Assembly (NCBI RefSeq): GCF_004320525.1 | Contig: NZ_SIHX01000001.1 | Location: 372,001 to 436,000, forward strand | Length of the DNA stretch: 64,000 bases | Reading direction: 5' to 3' | DNA from: Arthrobacter sp. S39 | Lineage (GTDB): Bacteria; Actinomycetota; Actinomycetes; Actinomycetales; Micrococcaceae | Shown here: positions 62,793-64,000 of the stretch, in pieces | Numbering within the stretch: the first letter of the stretch is position 1 | How the letters are laid out: the number at the start of each line of letters is the position of its first letter | The notes under the pieces: model-generated | Seen by the model: only the letters and a program-made list of their open reading frames with translations | Database searches by the model: none | Told to the model about the DNA's origin: nothing | Translations under genes and position numbers: made by a program

Positions 62793-63209
62793 ATGCGGAG
62801 GGAGTATGTCGATGCGGTGCTGGCCGTGGTGGAGCTGGTACCCCCGGGCACTGCCGTTGCTTACGGCGATGTCGCCGAACTCCTCGGAGCCGGCGGCCCC
62901 CGCCAGGTCGGTGCGGTCATGAGCCACTACGGCAGTGATGTGCCGTGGTGGCGGATCCTCAAGGCCAGCGGGCAGGCGCCCGAAGGCCACGACGCCGAAG
63001 CCCTGCGCCACTACCTGGACGAGGGCACGGCTCTCCTGGGCAGCCCTGACGAATTCCTTCGTACGGGCGAGGGCCGCTGGCGCGTGGACCTGGCTGCGGC
63101 CCGGTGGGCGCCGACAGACGCTGAATTCGACCAGCTGGACGCAATTGCGGACCGGCTGGAGCGTGGGCTTCATAAATTGTCCGTGGCCGATGATGAAATG
63201 TCCGTGTGA
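62793..63209 (+). CDS. Alkyltransferase-like protein (ATL), no catalytic cysteine
   Basis: A 138-residue protein of the O6-methylguanine-DNA methyltransferase DNA-binding fold. The active-site PCHR of the repair enzyme reads PWWR at 51-54, so the acceptor Cys is replaced by Trp. Such ATL proteins bind alkylated guanine and hand it to nucleotide excision repair. The start at 62793 is fixed by the TACGCT box; the frame is open far upstream but that part overlaps the exonuclease. GTGA overlap with the helicase gene. Confidence 0.9.
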   Translation: MRREYVDAVLAVVELVPPGTAVAYGDVAELLGAGGPRQVGAVMSHYGSDVPWWRILKASGQAPEGHDAEALRHYLDEGTALLGSPDEFLRTGEGRWRVDLAAARWAPTDAEFDQLDAIADRLERGLHKLSVADDEMSV

Positions 63210-64000
63210 CGTTAACAAGCCTCCAGACGGACCTCCTGCCCGACCCCCCTCTCGACGACCTTGATGACGCGCATGCCATGGCGGGCGACGCCGGTGCAAG
63301 CGGCCGGCGTGCCAGCGGGACCGGCCTTCGGCTGCTGCCGCCCCGCCGCCTGCAGGACTCCGTCCCGGTGCTCTCAGCTGACCAGCGGGACGCCGTGGAG
63401 GTCCCGCACGGTTCCGGACCGGTCCTGGTTCCAGGTGCGCCCGGGACCGGCAAGTCCACCGTCCTGATCGAAGCCGCCGTGCGCCGGGCCTTCCACGACG
63501 GCGTGGACCCGGAGCGGATCCTGATCCTTGCCCCGGGCCGGCTGGCCGCCGACTCGCTACGGGACCGCTTCACGGCCAGGCTGGACAGGAGCCTGAGCAC
63601 CACCCCGGCAAGGACCTGGGCGTCCTATGCCTTCGACCTGATCCGGCGGGCCAAGGCCGAAGGCATCCTGCCGCTTCCACGGCCGCCGCGCCTCCTCTCC
63701 GGACCCGAGCAGGACCTCATCATCAAGGAGCTGCTGGAGGGCCATGCACTTCCCGGCCTGCAGCTGCCATGGCCCGCTGACCTGGGCGCCGCGCTGGAGA
63801 CCAGGGGATTCCGGCACGAAGTCCGCCAGCTGTTCGACCGGATCATCGAATCGGGCCGGACGGCCGAAGACCTTGAAGACCTTGGCCGCCGCTGCGGCAG
63901 GGAGGACTGGATAGCCGCCGCGGCGCTCTATGCCGAATACAGGGACGTGCTGGACCTCCGCATGCCCGAGGCCTTCGACCCCGCGGGAATCATCACCGCT
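63206..64000 (+). CDS. UvrD/AdnA-type DNA helicase, N-terminal part
   Basis: The first 265 residues of a superfamily I helicase that continues past the window. A tail of about 55 residues precedes the Q-motif (LSADQRDAVEVPHGSGPVLV), then Walker A GAPGTGKS at 77-84 and motif Ia ILILAPGRLAADSLRDRF. GTG start overlaps the ATL stop (GTGA). The same pair of neighbours (ATL, then adnA-adnB) is found in M. tuberculosis, so this is probably AdnA, part of a RecBCD-like helicase-nuclease for double-strand break ends. The nuclease domain, if present, is beyond the window. Confidence 0.85.
   Translation, partial: MTLTSLQTDLLPDPPLDDLDDAHAMAGDAGASGRRASGTGLRLLPPRRLQDSVPVLSADQRDAVEVPHGSGPVLVPGAPGTGKSTVLIEAAVRRAFHDGVDPERILILAPGRLAADSLRDRFTARLDRSLSTTPARTWASYAFDLIRRAKAEGILPLPRPPRLLSGPEQDLIIKELLEGHALPGLQLPWPADLGAALETRGFRHEVRQLFDRIIESGRTAEDLEDLGRRCGREDWIAAAALYAEYRDVLDLRMPEAFDPAGIITA

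Overview
The window is 64 kb of high-GC chromosome from an actinobacterium, most likely the Micrococcaceae (Arthrobacter/Pseudarthrobacter type). The lineage call rests on the coproporphyrin-dependent heme genes, the sigE-rseA-tatB-mrp cluster, DUF3117 and DUF3107 proteins, MoeZ, a succinylase-type dap pathway, many GTG starts and many TANNNT boxes 5 to 8 nt from start codons (leaderless genes). It reads as core genome. I saw no rRNA, tRNA, CRISPR array, IS element, prophage or plasmid function.

Layout. 1-6.7 kb: the end of one oligopeptide-binding protein, then a complete peptide ABC transporter (lipoprotein, two permeases, fused double ATPase). 6.7-12 kb: SGNH-hydrolase lipoprotein, typA/bipA, a small SH3-like protein, fdxA, dapC. 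12-19 kb: citrate synthase, galE, a TetR regulator, two poorly known proteins, and divergent dapD/dapE. 19-22.4 kb: glutamate-type ABC transporter gluABCD on the minus strand. 22.5-32.5 kb: LOG-family protein, DivIVA-domain protein, PIG-V-like mannosyltransferase, DUF3117, O-methyltransferase, sigE, anti-sigma factor, tatB, mrp, DUF1003, an MgtE_N/CBS protein and a stress-protein-like membrane protein. 32.5-40 kb: aminopeptidase P, PHP phosphoesterase, a small secreted protein, an orphan adenine methyltransferase, a DEAD-box RNA helicase and an RNase II-type nuclease. 40-44 kb: thiamine genes, thiE facing a TPP riboswitch followed by thiO-thiS-thiG, then a PCD-VOC fusion. 44-46.6 kb: small membrane protein, DUF3107, TetR, MoeZ. 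46.7-59.1 kb: the full set of heme genes, hemA on minus and hemE-hemY-(surface protein)-hemQ-hemH-hemC-hemD-hemB-(LLM oxidoreductase)-hemL on plus. 59.2-61.7 kb: a second polar amino-acid ABC transporter. 62-64 kb: DEDDh exonuclease, alkyltransferase-like protein and the start of a UvrD/AdnA-type helicase.

How the genes work together. The heme block encodes every step from glutamyl-tRNA to heme b by the C5 and coproporphyrin routes. dapC, dapD and dapE supply three steps to meso-diaminopimelate for peptidoglycan and lysine. The thi genes make the thiazole half of thiamine under TPP control, with MoeZ as the probable activator of ThiS. sigE, its zinc anti-sigma factor and tatB form an envelope-stress and export unit. 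The RNase, the DEAD-box helicase and the methyltransferase lie in a row on one strand.

No clearly new defence or mobile system is visible. The points most worth a second look are the large set of leaderless promoters (especially the mirror-image dapD/dapE pair), unrelated large palindromes at convergent gene ends, hairpins directly after binding-protein genes in two ABC operons, an LLM oxidoreductase and a low-complexity surface protein inside the heme operon, an orphan methyltransferase, and a long leader ahead of the DEAD-box helicase gene.
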